Shown here piece by piece: positions 11,501 to 22,865 of a stretch of 64,000 nt of DNA. Where the stretch lies: contig NC_019872.2 of assembly GCF_002234675.1 (NCBI RefSeq), positions 9,130,950-9,194,949 of the forward strand. Direction: 5' to 3'. A model generated the notes under the pieces. The model had not been told where the DNA came from. It worked only from the letters and a program-made list of their open reading frames with translations, and made no database searches. The DNA is from Oryzias latipes. Taxonomy: Eukaryota > Chordata > Actinopteri > Beloniformes > Adrianichthyidae. A program made the position numbers and the translations under genes. Each line of letters begins with the position of its first letter. Position 1 is the first letter of the stretch.

Positions 11501-14500
11501 CTACAACCCTCAGGGTATAGGGATTTGTTGACGTTTGTCTCAATTCCCACAATCCAACTTGGCCCCGCAACCGCAGAGTCCGTAAGTTTCCCACCAACTC
11601 AGCTGTGATGATTGATGGCCCTTTGAAGGTGCTATTATGAAGCTCACCTAGAAATTAAAGTGTATTATGATCAATATAGTGAATGAAACTATGAGAAAGT
11701 TTTTTTTTTTTTTTGCTGTGGTTTATGAATCACTTTTAGTTATTTTTTTCAAGACACAGATCTCAGTGCTGCCGCCAAAATGTGCCAAGATTTTTTTTTT
11801 AATTTTGAAGTGTGATTGGATCACCTATGAAATTAAAAAAGAATGTATGTAACTTTAATTGATCAAAACCGTCACCTGAAGGATTGACAAGCGTGTAGTT
11901 GACAGAGCTTCCAGTGATGTAAATGATCAGATTAGTTAATGTCTCATCCACAATGAAAGTGTAATTTTCCGCCTTCCCAAAATTTCTATTTGCTTGCAGA
12001 AGGGTCACCTGGGATACAAATTGAACAAAAGGGACAGATGGACATTTTATGTACAATAGAATTAGCTGCTGCAAATATTGAGAGCATGTATTAATACCAG
12101 AGAATAGCTTGTGGACTCTGTGATTATGCTGGTAGCCTGGAGCAGCTGAGTTTTGGAAACTTGAATAGCTTGTCCTCCTGAAGCCTGAGCCAGATCTCTG
12201 TACAGCTGAGAATCTGACCTCACCACCCGCTGGTTCTGCTGTTGCTGTTGGTTTTCATTAGCTTCTCTGCGACGACGGAGCCCTGGTATGTTGGTTATCA
12301 TGAAGTTCACCTGAATGATTGATCAGGACATGATGAAGCTGCAGAATAAAGTTGTCTTTTGATGATGGCCAACAACATATTCATTTTTTGTTAGCTAGGC
12401 TGCACGGTGGCGCAGTGGTTAGCGCTCTTGCCTCACAGCAAGAAGGCCCCCCGGTTCAAGTCCCGGCTGGGGGATGTGAAAAAACAACATCAATGGGGGA
12501 CCTTTCTGTGTGGAGTTTGCATGTTCTCCCCGTGCATGCGTGGGTTTTCTCCGGGATCTCTGGCTTCCTCCCACCGTCCAAAAACATGCTTCATAGGTTG
12601 ATTGGCAACTCTAAATTGTCCATAGGTGTGAGTGTGAGAGTGAATGGATGTGTGATTGAGGATATTCTACCCTGTGACAGACTGGCGACCAGTCCAGGGC
12701 ATCCCTTGCCTACGCCCAAGTGGCCAGGATAGGCTCCGGCAACCCCGTGACCCCGAAAGGGAAAAACGGTCAAGAAGATGAATGAATGATGAATGAATGA
12801 ATGAATAAAACATTACAGCTCCTTTGACTTAATTCACTCGGTACAATATATGTTGTTGTCCACCTCCTGGCATATGCTTTTAGGGGTCGCCACAGCAAAT
12901 CTGCTTCTACTGAGTCGAACAGGTGATTTGGAAGAGATTTTTATTCCAGATGCCCTTCTTGACACAATTTGTATTTCATCTGGGCTGGGGACCGGCACAG
13001 GGGGACCCAGATAGTGGGAACCCTTGTGGCTATATAGTTGGGCAGTAGCGCAAAGGGTTTTGTCCAAGGACCCACACTGGATGAAGTTCATAGTGGCCCC
13101 TGGGAAGCAAACTCTGGTTGGTTTCCCATGTGCCAGTCCTACACACAGCCAACCAATCCAACCAACCCCTGAGATGGGATATCACGCCCTCACGTGTCTG
13201 GCTGAAGGCACAGAAGTAAACCTGAGGTTCTACAATACATCAATTCCCGCTGCGATGTGAGACCCAAGCCCACTAAGTGTTCACAAACCAGCGGCACAAC
13301 CATGAACACCCAAGACTCGAGCTCTGTCTCAGAGTTAAGACTTTTGATATGTTAAGCCCCCATTTACACATTACAGAACTTTTCAATCGGCCTGGAATAA
13401 AGAAAGACTGAAGAGAGCCTGGGTAACCACAGACACCCACACACCACAGTCCTTTTAGCCGGATGGATCAAAGCCATCAGTTAGGAGACATGGCGACATC
13501 TCTTATATTGCCGCTAAGAAAGCGTCATTGTTCATTTGTTCGAGGGTCCATCTCCAAATGGCATTGTTTTCCCCTAAAACAGTCTCCCAAGCACAAAGGC
13601 CCCACACAAAAATAAGAGCATTTTTGCATTGTATTTGTGTTACATAAGTTCAAATAAAGGTGTCCTCTGCAAAAAAAACAAAAACAAAAGCAAAGCTTCT
13701 ATCATGCTCCACAGTGGCCGCATGAGGCCGTTCCTGGCCAGCACTCTAGAGGGTGACAGTGCTGCAAGTCAGCCAGTTGGCACATGCACCCTTCGTTTGG
13801 GTCGTGAGAGGAAGCAGCTCCTTAGTGGCCTCTTCTGGGGCAGAGTTGGGTCGAACACTGTGAAGAGTTGAGTGAAAAAAGCTTGAAACGAGTATCGCAA
13901 GTTGACTCCGAGGTCCCACTCTGCTAAGTCCCATCGCTTGGCTGGCACGTCAAAAAAACCTTCCTTGAAGGGGAACAAAATGAAGTCTGCACCAAGCAAG
14001 AAACATCCGGCAGTCCTCAGCAGTCTCATCAGTAGCCCCATAAAAAAGCTCCAGTAACCCCAGCCAGACATGTTGAGATAGAGACAGAGACTGACATAGA
14101 GGGGTGTGCTCCAGTTGGAAGAGACAGTCGTGGTTTATTAACAACATGAACATATTAATGCTGACTCAAGCAGCATTGTATTTTTTTTCATTTTTCAAGG
14201 TAAATAGGATTGATTGCATTTCAAAAATAGTGTATCAAAGATCTCTTAACAGCATCTTGGTGTATGGAACTACTCACGACTGTCTTGCTCTGCTCTATCA
14301 GTGCAATCACTGTGTTCTTCAGACATTCATCTTTGGCAGGCGCATCAGTGAAGAGGAAGATCTCAGAATTAGGAGGAGAGCCAGTTAGAGCCAGCTGAAA
14401 AAATGTCAAACAGAAGATGGACCTTCTAGAATATCAAAAGTTAGACAATAAAAACTAAAGTAGAATTGAACACAGCATAAAACCTGAAGTCCTGAAAGAC

Positions 14501-17500
14501 TCATTTCTGGAGTATCTCCACCTCCGTACGGTGTTAGGGAATTGATATAACCTTTGAAGACTTTGGGGTCTGTAGTCTTCATCAAAGGCCCAAAATCTGT
14601 CAGACACACGAGAGAAAAGACACATTATAGTTTTTGTTTTTTCTTAATTTACTCTTTTTTTTAAAAAAAGGGAACTATGTTGGTTCATTTAAAAACAAAT
14701 GTCAGAACAGAACATATGATTTATTTTACAGGATTTTAAATTGCAGTTCGAGGAACACACCTGGATCATTGAAAGGTACAAGAATGTAGAGTGAAGGCTC
14801 ATCCTCTGTTCCAACCTTACTATCAATTACAGTTGAAGTGACGGTCCGTACTGCTGCAATGTCGTCACCCATACTTCTTGTTGTGTCCACCACAAAACAA
14901 AGAGCCTTATTTGATCCCTTTGAGATTCCCATCAACCTAGGGAATTAAAAAATTGAGTTTGGAAATGCTTACGGTAATACGGCAGGTCAATTCTGCTCTG
15001 GGCAGTACATCACTCAAGACTGTCAAAGGGTTTTAATACTGAAGGAATTCTCTGTCCCCAGTAGCTCCTCGAATGTCCTCCAGAAGCTGACTGGTTGCAG
15101 ATATTGCCAGCTCTGCTGCTTCCCTGTGAAGATGTCCATGGCTGGAGGTGTAAGAATCTTTGTTGATCCCACCTTTAGGCTTAGCTGAACTTATTGCATC
15201 AAGGAAACCCCCATGGCTGCACTTTCCTGATAATCATGGAAACAAAACCAAAAAAAAATTAGACCTTAGAGAATTCTCAGCTTTCTAAGTAAAAGCACAA
15301 ATACTGTACATAAATGAGCAAATGGACACTTAATTTAAATATTTAAACAAAACAGATAGTAAAGCTAAAGTGAACACTGATGTAACCACTTCCACCACCT
15401 CAACACAAGGGGCATAAACCAAAAAAACAATATTCTTTAACAATATTCTTACCGCATGAATCAGGATAATTTTGTCAATAAAAATGCTGGTTTTAGTAGA
15501 GTATTGTTTTTTTTACCTTTCGGTTTGTTCCCAGACCAAGGCCAAACAAGAGCGTATCCAGATGTCAAAATATTTCCTGCTATTATATCCTCCAAAATGT
15601 TGTTGCTGCAGTCGTCCCCATTACAGCTACGACAGGTTGCAGTGGTTTTAGCTGCAGAGAAACATGAAATTCTAGGCATTGTTTTTGACTCATAAATGTT
15701 AAAAAAATTGTCTAAGTTGTGGTTTTACCTGCAATTTTTCCAATGTTGGCGTTCTTTCTGATCATATTTATGTTTGGAAATTTGTTTCCTAATTCAACCC
15801 AGTTGCTGTGACTGTAGAAATCCTGCAGGTGTAAATGTGGATGGAAAAAAATATTTTGTGCAACTGACTGTTATAAAAATCAATCAAGTAATAATCTGGA
15901 ATAAGTGCATTTTGCCAAATGCAACAAAACTAGACAGTCACAATATATTACTTACTTTTTCTAGTAATCTTGTTTTTCTATTCTGTAATGTAGTATCTAT
16001 TTTAGCTTCCATTCAGGGACAAATTACCAGTAAATTAACTAATTTCTTTTTCAGTTAGAAAAAGTCTGCAACCTGGGGCCCTGAAGCCACATGTGGCTCT
16101 TTATCTCTCCATGGTGCCTCTCTAGCTAAAGAAAAGTAAAAGAAAAGTCATTTTTTTAAAGGGTTACCAAATTAGCATTTATTTTATTTAGATAAATTAA
16201 GTTTATAAATATGTGCTTAGTTTAAAGCACATGTTGTATAATTTTATGCTGCAAGACAATAGTTAGTAACCATTTTGGCACAGGGTGTTTTTTATTTTGA
16301 AAGAAAATGATACGAGCTTTTGCCAAACGTCGCACATTTTGAGAATGTGCTAGTTTCTCTTTATATTTCTGTTTGTATTTACGCCTAAACAGAAATATAA
16401 TTCAAATAAATTGTCGAAAAAAACAAACAATGAATGCAAAGCATTCTCAAATTTTCCTCAAGGGAAAGTTGGATTTTGCAGCTCCTACTTGGTTTGATCA
16501 GTAATCAAGCCCAAATGGCTCTTATACTGTTTAAACCCTTGTGCTATCCTAGGCACTTTAACATTGGGAGTTGGGTCATCTAGACCCACTAGACAGTGTT
16601 CTGAACCTCTTTTCTTCAATGATTTGTGATCTTCACTGGTGTCCATGGATTACATGAAATCTTTCCACCTTTATCCACCTTTGTCATGGTAGGGAGAACA
16701 TGTCAATGCAAGGGTGGGGTCATCTAAGATAGCACAAGGGTTAAGGTTGCAGAACCCTGAGCATAAAAGCATAAAATTGCCCCTAAAGCGACATCAAAGA
16801 GAAAAAAATCAAAGTAAAAAAAAAACTTACTGGGGCTGTACCAGTAAGTTTTTTGTATTTTTACTTTAATTTTTTTCTTCAATGTCCCTTTACGGGCTCC
16901 GTACTCTAGCCTGGAAGCAACACAACACTCAGTTGGAACTCAATGTTTAATTCAAGATTTGTTAAATCAACACTGAATTTACAGGTATAAAAAAATGATT
17001 GTTCAGACTTTGAAGTATGGTTTTAGACCATAAAATGGATTGTGAGAAAATACCTAAATACCTGTAAGGTGTGGAGTATCCCTCCCAGGTTTAATCTTGC
17101 TGCCAAATAATTTTGCCTCTTGTTGGCAGCCTTTACTGCTGACAAACCATCTGTGATGAGCCTCTGTCCTTCTACTAAAAGCTCATCATTACAGTGGTAA
17201 CGGGCATCAAGGAAATGACGAAAATCTGTGGCCGCATTCATGCTTTGGATGAGACCGATGTTAAAAAGAAAAAATTTGTAGGACTTCGGAGCTTCACATG
17301 CATCAGCAATGGACTTGGCAGTGAAAGGTTGGGCCTGAAACACACATATTTATGTCTATAATTCAAAGTAATATGCAATTTTCAATTGACAATTCAATTT
17401 GCTATTTAATCATTTTCTAATTTGCAATTCAACATGCAAATCAGGCTTGGAATATGAAAATACACTTTGCAATTTATAATTCTGTATTAACATTTACAAT

Positions 17501-18586
17501 TTGACATTATTTAAAAATGAAATACTAAATGTGTTAAATAAAAACCAAATCAATTGCATCATAAACTGTCATTGGTTTTTAATGCAATTATTCAAATGAC
17601 AAAGCAATTAGCAATTTACAATTCAATATGCAATTGGATCATTCATTTTGAAAAGGTATTTTGCAATTTACCATTCAATACAAAAAATTTGATTTTGCTT
17701 CAATTCAAATTTTTATTTTTACATTTGTAAGATTTAATTTTGATTATTGATATTGAATTTCAAATTGGAAAATGAATTTTTTAAATTCCGTCTTAAAATT
17801 GCAAATTGAATTGTCAATTGAGAATAACACATTACCCATAAATTAAGACAAAAAAACGTCCATACAGCTACATTACACTAGAGGGCGCTGTTTTGCAATT
17901 TCTTTTTAATTTTGAGTCAAAAACACCATGGCAAATTCAAATGCACTAGATTTTAAGTTACAATTAATAAATTGTAACTTAAAATAAACTTGAAAGGTAA
18001 GTTTTTAATGTTGTATAGTAATGATGTATAGTAAATTGCATTGTATTTTCAAAATGCAAAACTGAATTGCACATTGAATTGTACATTGCATTGCCATTTG
18101 AATTATGGTATCAAAAAGCAATAACAATTCAAAATATAACTGATTTTGTTTTCATTTAATATTTTATTTTTAAGTTTTTTTATAGTTAACTGTAATTTTT
18201 TTAAATAATGTATTCTTAATTTTTTTAAATTATATAATTTTTATATTTTTATATTTCCAAGCCTGAGTTACATATTGAATTGTCAATTCCAAAAAATTTT
18301 TCCATAGTTTTGCATGAAAAATTGAATAAATTCCATATTTAATGCTGAAGAGAATATGAAACCAAACAAATGCAAGGTTTTTGATGACATCACAGTTTTA
18401 CAATCTTACAGGAAAAGTGAAGTCCCTCCCCTCAGCCAGAGCCAGAGCTCTGCAGACCTGAGCTGTAACATCCAGGAGTGCTCTTTCAGTGATTGTTTGA
18501 TGAGTAAAAGAGTTTTCACGAAATATACCAAAACTAAGAGCTCCACTCTGTAAATAGAGAAGATACAACCATGCCAGCGACAACAT
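8508..18586 (-). CDS. vwa7: von Willebrand factor A domain-containing protein 7-like
   Basis: Fifteen coding exons join in consistent phase to 953 codons plus stop; human VWA7 is similar in length. Exons, 5' to 3': 18586-18410, 17334-17062, 15822-15729, 15652-15518, 15226-15040, 14936-14761, 14596-14484, 14394-14278, 12310-12098, 12008-11876, 11647-11501, 9874-9782, 9693-9413, 9325-9032, 8936-8508. The start gives a hydrophobic leader (LAWLYLLYLQSGAL), followed by the family's N-terminal block (FGIFRENSFTHQTITERALL). The VWA domain begins in exon 6 with the metal-site motif DTTRS (DxTxS) and continues through NDPDFGPL and GGGDTP. The C-terminal half is rich in N-glycosylation sequons and ends in a hydrophobic tail (LLCLSVIILGLMLG), so the protein is probably secreted and membrane- or GPI-anchored. 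The role of VWA7 is poorly known. Odd points: the exon 14 donor is GTCCAT, and a partial pseudogene copy lies directly downstream. Confidence 0.9.
10268..11404. mobile_element. Fold-back composite of two Tc1-like element halves
   Basis: The left arm (about 10303-10605) and the right arm (about 11075-11402) are diverged inverted copies of each other. On the plus strand the right arm encodes the C-terminal end of a Tc1-type transposase: FQQDNPACHK, then PPQSPDLNPIERLWDVVERQ. The left arm encodes the same region on the minus strand. The middle (10606-11060) continues the left-arm element. Only the left end keeps a recognisable terminus (CACTCACTGGCCATTTTATG). It lies in the intron between the 11501 and 9874 exons of vwa7 and is absent from the downstream partial copy. 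No full transposase can be read. Confidence 0.7.
12399..12807 (+). mobile_element. tRNA-derived SINE with GAAT tail
   Basis: The head carries pol III promoter boxes in tRNA spacing: TGGCGCAGTGGTTAGCGC (A box region) and GGTTCAAGTCC (B box). A body with GTGGAGTTTGCATGTTCTCC and CCTGTGACAGACTGGCGACC follows, ending in a repeated GAAT/ATGA tail. This is the widespread fish SINE type whose 3' end resembles a LINE. The equivalent intron of the partial copy (after TTTTTTGTTAGCTA at about 1375) lacks it, so it inserted after the duplication, or the copy lost it. Confidence 0.85.
12870..13345. repeat. RTE/SINE-related repeat remnant
   Basis: Contains AGGGGTCGCCACAGC and the stretch CAGATGCCCTTCTTGACAC, then GGGGACCGGCAC, which are recurring signatures of fish repeats whose 3' ends resemble RTE LINEs (compare 19037 and 62023). 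No coding sequence. Boundaries are approximate. Confidence 0.5.
13690..14110 (-). other. Unexplained open frame in a vwa7 intron
   Basis: A 100-codon open frame (13769-14071, minus) begins MSGWGYWSFFMGLLMRLLRT and has an N-terminal hydrophobic stretch. It continues with FFDVPAKRWDLAEWDLG and ends in a basic tail. I do not recognise it. It lies in the long intron between the 14278 and 12310 exons, and its base composition is more G+C-rich than the surrounding intron. The paralogous partial copy lacks it. It may be a fragment of an inserted cDNA or repeat. A real small gene is possible but unsupported. Confidence 0.25.
16061..16759. mobile_element. Non-autonomous hAT-like element
   Basis: The left end reads GTCTGCAACCTGGGGCCC and the right end GGTTGCAGAACCCTG, inverted versions of a common fish hAT terminus. 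The inner flanks carry the matched pair CACATGTGGCTCTT and AAATGGCTCTTATAC. No transposase. The 205-bp MITE at 16536-16740 is inserted close to its right end. It lies in the vwa7 intron between the 17062 and 15822 exons. Confidence 0.6.
16536..16740. mobile_element. 205-bp piggyBac-like MITE, copy 2
   Basis: Same termini and same length as copies at 6495 and 29261. Flanks are TTTAAA on the left and TTAA on the right, close to the TTAA target of piggyBac elements. Inserted inside an older hAT-like element. Confidence 0.8.
16779..16897. repeat. Long near-perfect hairpin
   Basis: Two arms of about 55 bases (CCCCTAAAGCGACATCAAAG... and ...CAATGTCCCTTTACGGGC) flank a short loop, GGCTGTA, with AAACTTACTGG/CCAGTAAGTTT at the loop-proximal ends. 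Probably a fold-back MITE in the first or second vwa7 intron region. No coding content. Confidence 0.65.
17370..18320. repeat. A+T-rich block of CAATT/AATTG inverted repeats
   Basis: The vwa7 intron 1 segment is filled with short direct and inverted copies of words such as CAATTCAATTTGC and GAATTGTCAATTG. Two inverted pairs are clear: TTTCAATTGACAATTCAAT near 17380 against ATTGAATTGTCAATTGAGA near 17807, and CAGGCTTGGAATAT near 17442 against ATATTTCCAAGCCTG near 18252. This suggests a palindromic MITE, possibly one copy nested in another. Confidence 0.5.
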
Positions 18587-19014
18587 GATTGCACAGCCTA
18601 TAAAAAAAGGGAGAATAGAAGAATATTACTACCTCATAGTTAAAAAAAAAAAAAAAAACGTTTTTTCTCTCTTTCCCGCTTTAGAAAGAATTCTCCTCAT
18701 TTTTGTTTACTATCCACTTTTTTTGTACAACTCAGACCAAACTTCAAGACCTGAAAAGCTTCTCACACAACTTTTAGCCAGATGGAAATTCCTTTTTCTG
18801 TTAGAAACAAAGGAAACACACACGTTAGGAATGATTTAACATATCTGGTATGTGGTTTTATAGAAAAGCATTTAGGAGATTTGAAATATTTTTAAATGGA
18901 AATAACTGAAAGTGCTTGGATTAATGCATAAATTGATTTGTATTTTTTGTAATATCATTTTGTGTTAATTTTGTTAAAAGTCAGTCAATAACTTTAAAAG
19001 ACGAAAGATCTTCT

Positions 19015-19110
19015 TTCTCTTTCGGCTTTTCCCATCAGGGGTCGCCACAGCGAAACAACTCTCCTTCTAGGATGAGTCGCATGGTTAACTTGGCAAGGTT
19101 ATACTCCTGC
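19015..19110. repeat. Short repeat with RTE-like 3' signature
   Basis: Contains CGGCTTTTCCCATCAGGGG followed by TCGCCACAGCGAA, the same signature as the 3' end of the RTE LINE at 62010-62038, but then diverges. Either a truncated relative or a SINE that borrowed the same tail. Confidence 0.5.
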
Positions 19111-19179
19111 AAAAATGCAGAAATAAAGTCTGACATTTTACTTACACAGTTTGTCAATTTTCAAAGAAAACAAATCAGC

Positions 19180-20856
19180 TTAAACCCTCCTGTTATGTTA
19201 CGGGTCAAATTGACCCGTTTTAAAGTTTGAACATGTAGGAAAAATAGTTAATAGTCTTTTTTCACCATGAAACTTCTACTGCTTGCCTTAATTAGTGTAA
19301 TCAACATATATTAGGAAAATGGTTCATCTACCATCTATGCAACCACCCCCTATATATCACATAGATACTGTCCGGGTCAATTTGACCCAGCAGTCAAACT
19401 GGAGGTACAAGGATGTCTTATTATATTAGTATTCCTTTATTTGCAGCTGTGAGATGTATTTCACCCCAATCACACACATAGACACACACACACAGGTGCA
19501 TAGGTGTTATGACTTTTGACAGGAACCATTGATGTTCTCGTGGGAAAACTAAACTAAACATTCAGCGGACACTCAACAGGGGAGGGGCAAAACATATAAA
19601 AGATTCTCTGCATGGGAGTCCTTCCAACATTACACAGGCAGACCTTTGCAAAATGAGCAGCAGAAGCAGAAAGATGACAGTCCAGGAGGCTCTGGAAGTC
19701 ATCACTGATCATGATCAGAAGAAGACCATCTTGAGCTAAATTCTGATTCTAATAATTCTGATTTTGAACCAGATGAGGGAATTGTTATTCCTGTTCCTCC
19801 AAGCAAGACATTCATGTCAAAGAATGGTGAAATACATTGGTCTTCATCCTCAAATATGTGTCAGACAAACCTGTCTGCAGAAAACTTAATAAAAGTGCCA
19901 GGGCCCACTAGGATGGCAGTGACTCATGTGACCATGTCAATTCAATTCAATTCAGTTTAATTTGTATAGCCAAAATTCACAACAACAGTCATCTCGATGG
20001 GCTTTGTGCTGGTAATTGAGAAAGTAAAACATAAAATCAAAAGGATCATGAATACATAGAATTCATTAGGAAAATAAACTGACATCCCTCCCCTTAGATC
20101 CCCCTTCGCGGTAAGAAAAATCTCCTAAAAAAAACGGATTCTGGGAAAAACGAAGAAACCTCTTTGGTGCCCACATGAAAGAGGGATCCTCCCCCAGGAC
20201 AGACAGGCGATTTACCAGAACTCATTGAGAAGAATTAATTTATCTAACCCTAAAACTACATATTTAAAGTCCAGCAGATGAGCTTCATCCAGACAGAGTT
20301 GGGGCGACGGCCGGGGGCGCGAGTCGAGCCAGAGACAGGATCCAGGTCAAGACAAGCATGACCTGTGCAAAATTAATTTGCATATTTTGCACAGTGTGAT
20401 GACTGGTCACTCTTGTGCTGTGTATATGTACAGACAAACACAAAACTTCATATTGCAATTGCTTGTCTGTTGTATTGTGATTTTGTTTTTTTTCTGGTTC
20501 ACAGTGCATGTTTGAAAAACAAAATTTCAAGATTATGTTTCAATGTTATGTAAAAGTATTGTATTTTATATGGTGGTCTTTCTAAAGTAATACAGTAGTG
20601 AAAAATTAAAAAAAAGTTTGAACATGTATACTTTTAAGAAAAACGAGTGACTTATCTAATAATTGAACCACTTCCTGTTAGACGTAAAGAACACCATTTC
20701 ACTAAATATTGATAGAATAATTAGTAATGGAGTTAGTAATGAAATATTCACACTGCTTGTTTGGATTTCAGACATTTTTTAATTAATAAAAAATGCCCCG
20801 GGTCAAATTGACCCAGGAACATGTTCCTCACAAATGAACATAACAGGAGGGGTTAA
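19180..20856 (+). mobile_element. Decayed piggyBac transposon with TTAA target duplication
   Basis: The ends are ACCCTCCTGTTATG and CATAACAGGAGGG, both flanked by TTAA, the defining piggyBac target site. Subterminal GGGTCAAATTGACCC palindromes lie at both ends (19201-19215 and 20799-20813). At 19653 a start codon opens a piggyBac-type N terminus (MSSRSRKMTVQEALEVITD). It hits a stop after HDQKKTILS; readable PGBD-like sequence (DFEPDEGIV, WSSSSN) continues in another frame to about 19930. The rest of the transposase, including the catalytic region, is missing and is replaced by a dispersed repeat from about 19938. Confidence 0.8.
19938..20260. repeat. Dispersed fish repeat, copy 1
   Basis: Starts with reiterated TTCAA, then TTTGTATAGCCAAAATTCAC, a segment with CCCTCCCCTTAGATCCCCCTT, and GGATCCTCCCCCAGGACAGA. 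A second copy lies at 21405-21745. It sits inside the piggyBac relic. Non-coding; family name not determined. Confidence 0.7.
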
Positions 20857-21404
20857 AGTGAACCTTTTACAATTCTATTGATTTTTAATAAAAGTTTATT
20901 GCAATATGCAATAATTTCACATTGAATTTATTAAATGGAATAAAATACAACAGCAAGACCACTCTGTGACAGCCAGTTGTTGGAGTGCATGAGAGGAAGC
21001 CAGCATTTGTACCTTCAAACATCTATTATTCAAGAAAGAATTATTAAATAATTACCAGCAGACTGTACAAAATCCCTCTGAGATGTCCAATTTTTCAAAA
21101 CATATCATTAAAATATATTTAAATAATATATATTAAATATTAAGCTGCCACATTCTGATTACAGACACCGAAGCTAAGGTGCTAACTCCAAAAGAGAAAC
21201 TATTTGTGGGAAGAAAAAAAACAGTTTTTGTAAAATACCTGCAGAAAAATCCACAAAGGTAACTTTTCTTCATCTCTAAATGCCTTTTGTTTTCTTGTCT
21301 TCCTGTAAAAGTGGCCCTTGATACACAAATCATTTTTTTAATAGTAAGGAGCATTTTTATTTTTGCAAATCGCTCACGATTTCACTGATGTCAGAATGTG
21401 GGAA
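20857..21404. other. Intergenic A+T-rich sequence
   Basis: No gene, tandem repeat or clear transposon terminus was seen. Confidence 0.4.
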
Positions 21405-21745
21405 GTTCAATTCAATTCAATTCAATTCAATTCAATTTTATTTGTATAGCCCAAAATCACAACAATAGTCGTCTCAATGGGCTTCGTACCGGTAATTGTA
21501 AAGTAGATATAAAATGATTATGATCATGAATACATATAATTCAATAGGAATATTCTAAACTGTACTCAAATAAACAGACTAACCTAAACTAGTTATTCCT
21601 GCCCTTAGACCCTCCTTTGTGCAAAGGAAAAATGCCTAAAAAAACAGGTACAGAATAAAAGAAAAAACCTCAGGGGTGTCCACATGAAGGAGGGATCCTC
21701 CCCCAGGACGGACAGGCGATGTACCAGAACTCTTAGAGAACTATT
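21405..21745. repeat. Dispersed fish repeat, copy 2
   Basis: Same order of blocks as 19938-20260: a reiterated AATTC start, TTTGTATAGCCCAAAATCAC, TTAGACCCTCCTTTG and GGATCCTCCCCCAGGACGG. The AATTC run at the start is a short polymorphism-prone microsatellite. Confidence 0.7.
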
Positions 21746-22127
21746 AGCTCATATAACTCTTCAACTGCATGTTTAAATAGGAAGTACTGGTATGTGTTCA
21801 ATTTCTCTGTCCCACATGAATTATAGACATTGAGGAAAAAATGTAGATCTTTTTTTAATGATTTTCCATAACTGAATTCATTTGAAAAATAAAAATAAAA
21901 AGGTGATACATTTCTAAAATGAACGAAACAAAATGCATCAAGAACATACAACAAACCATTTGTAGTGTAATAACCATTTAATAATCACATTGAGGGACCA
22001 AAAGTTAAAATACTGATTGATTTGATATGATTTAAGTGGGCATATCAGTCATGCACTGATGTGCTCAGCCCACAAGGGCTTATATGACACTGGAAAACAA
22101 GATGCAGAAGAAAAAAAATATATATAT

Positions 22128-22128
<1 letters not shown>

Positions 22129-22214
<86 letters not shown>

Positions 22215-22237
22215 CACACACACACATATATATATAT

Positions 22238-22286
<49 letters not shown>

Positions 22287-22310
22287 TATATAAAATATAT
22301 ATATATATTT
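22129..22310. repeat. (CA)n followed by (TA)n microsatellite
   Basis: About 100 bases of nearly perfect CA repeat run into about 80 bases of TA-rich repeat. The long open frames of alternating residues here are produced by the repeat and are not genes. Confidence 0.95.
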
Positions 22311-22865
22311 GCAACTTACCATTAAGTTTTTGAATTTTAAAGATTTAAAGAGAGAGAGAGAAACAAGCCCATCACAAAAATACAATAACCTCCTTAGTCA
22401 GAGTCTAACAGATTACAAAGTGTCCATTCTAATTGTCCATGCCTTTGACACAAAATTTGCCAAACAAAAAAATTCATTTTCAAAAAGCCAACGTAAAATG
22501 TTATCTTCAGATAACCAAAACAAATCGGGACATTTATTTTCTATTGCCTAATACAAACAAAGTCTCTGTTTTCGTACAAAGGACGATAAAACAAAAAATG
22601 AAATTCAACCTCCACCACTTGCAGCTCAGACCTCACAGTCTTTCCTGCTCAGGAACACCTTCAAAGCGCCCTTCTTCCACCTGTAGGGGGAGCATTCCTG
22701 CTCTAAGTTGAGCACATGAGGATCTTTGTCCTCTTTTTAAGTTGTACATAACATATGGCTCAGCACAAAATGTATCCTTAATTTGCAAATAAGTTCGTAG
22801 TTTTGGTTTTTGAAGCAGTTTCATTTTCCAGCCTTTATCATAATAACCAACTAAAGTTTACTTAA
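22311..22865. other. Intergenic sequence without recognised gene
   Basis: Unique-looking A+T-rich sequence between the microsatellite and the Harbinger-like MITE. Short open frames only, with no recognisable protein similarity. Confidence 0.4.

Noticed and set aside
12405-12480. Possible tRNA gene
   Set aside because: The A and B boxes belong to a SINE head followed directly by SINE body and a GAAT tail; no complete cloverleaf.
22045-22385. Several 70-100 codon open frames of alternating T/H, C/V or Y/I residues
   Set aside because: They are translations of the CA and TA microsatellite in different frames.
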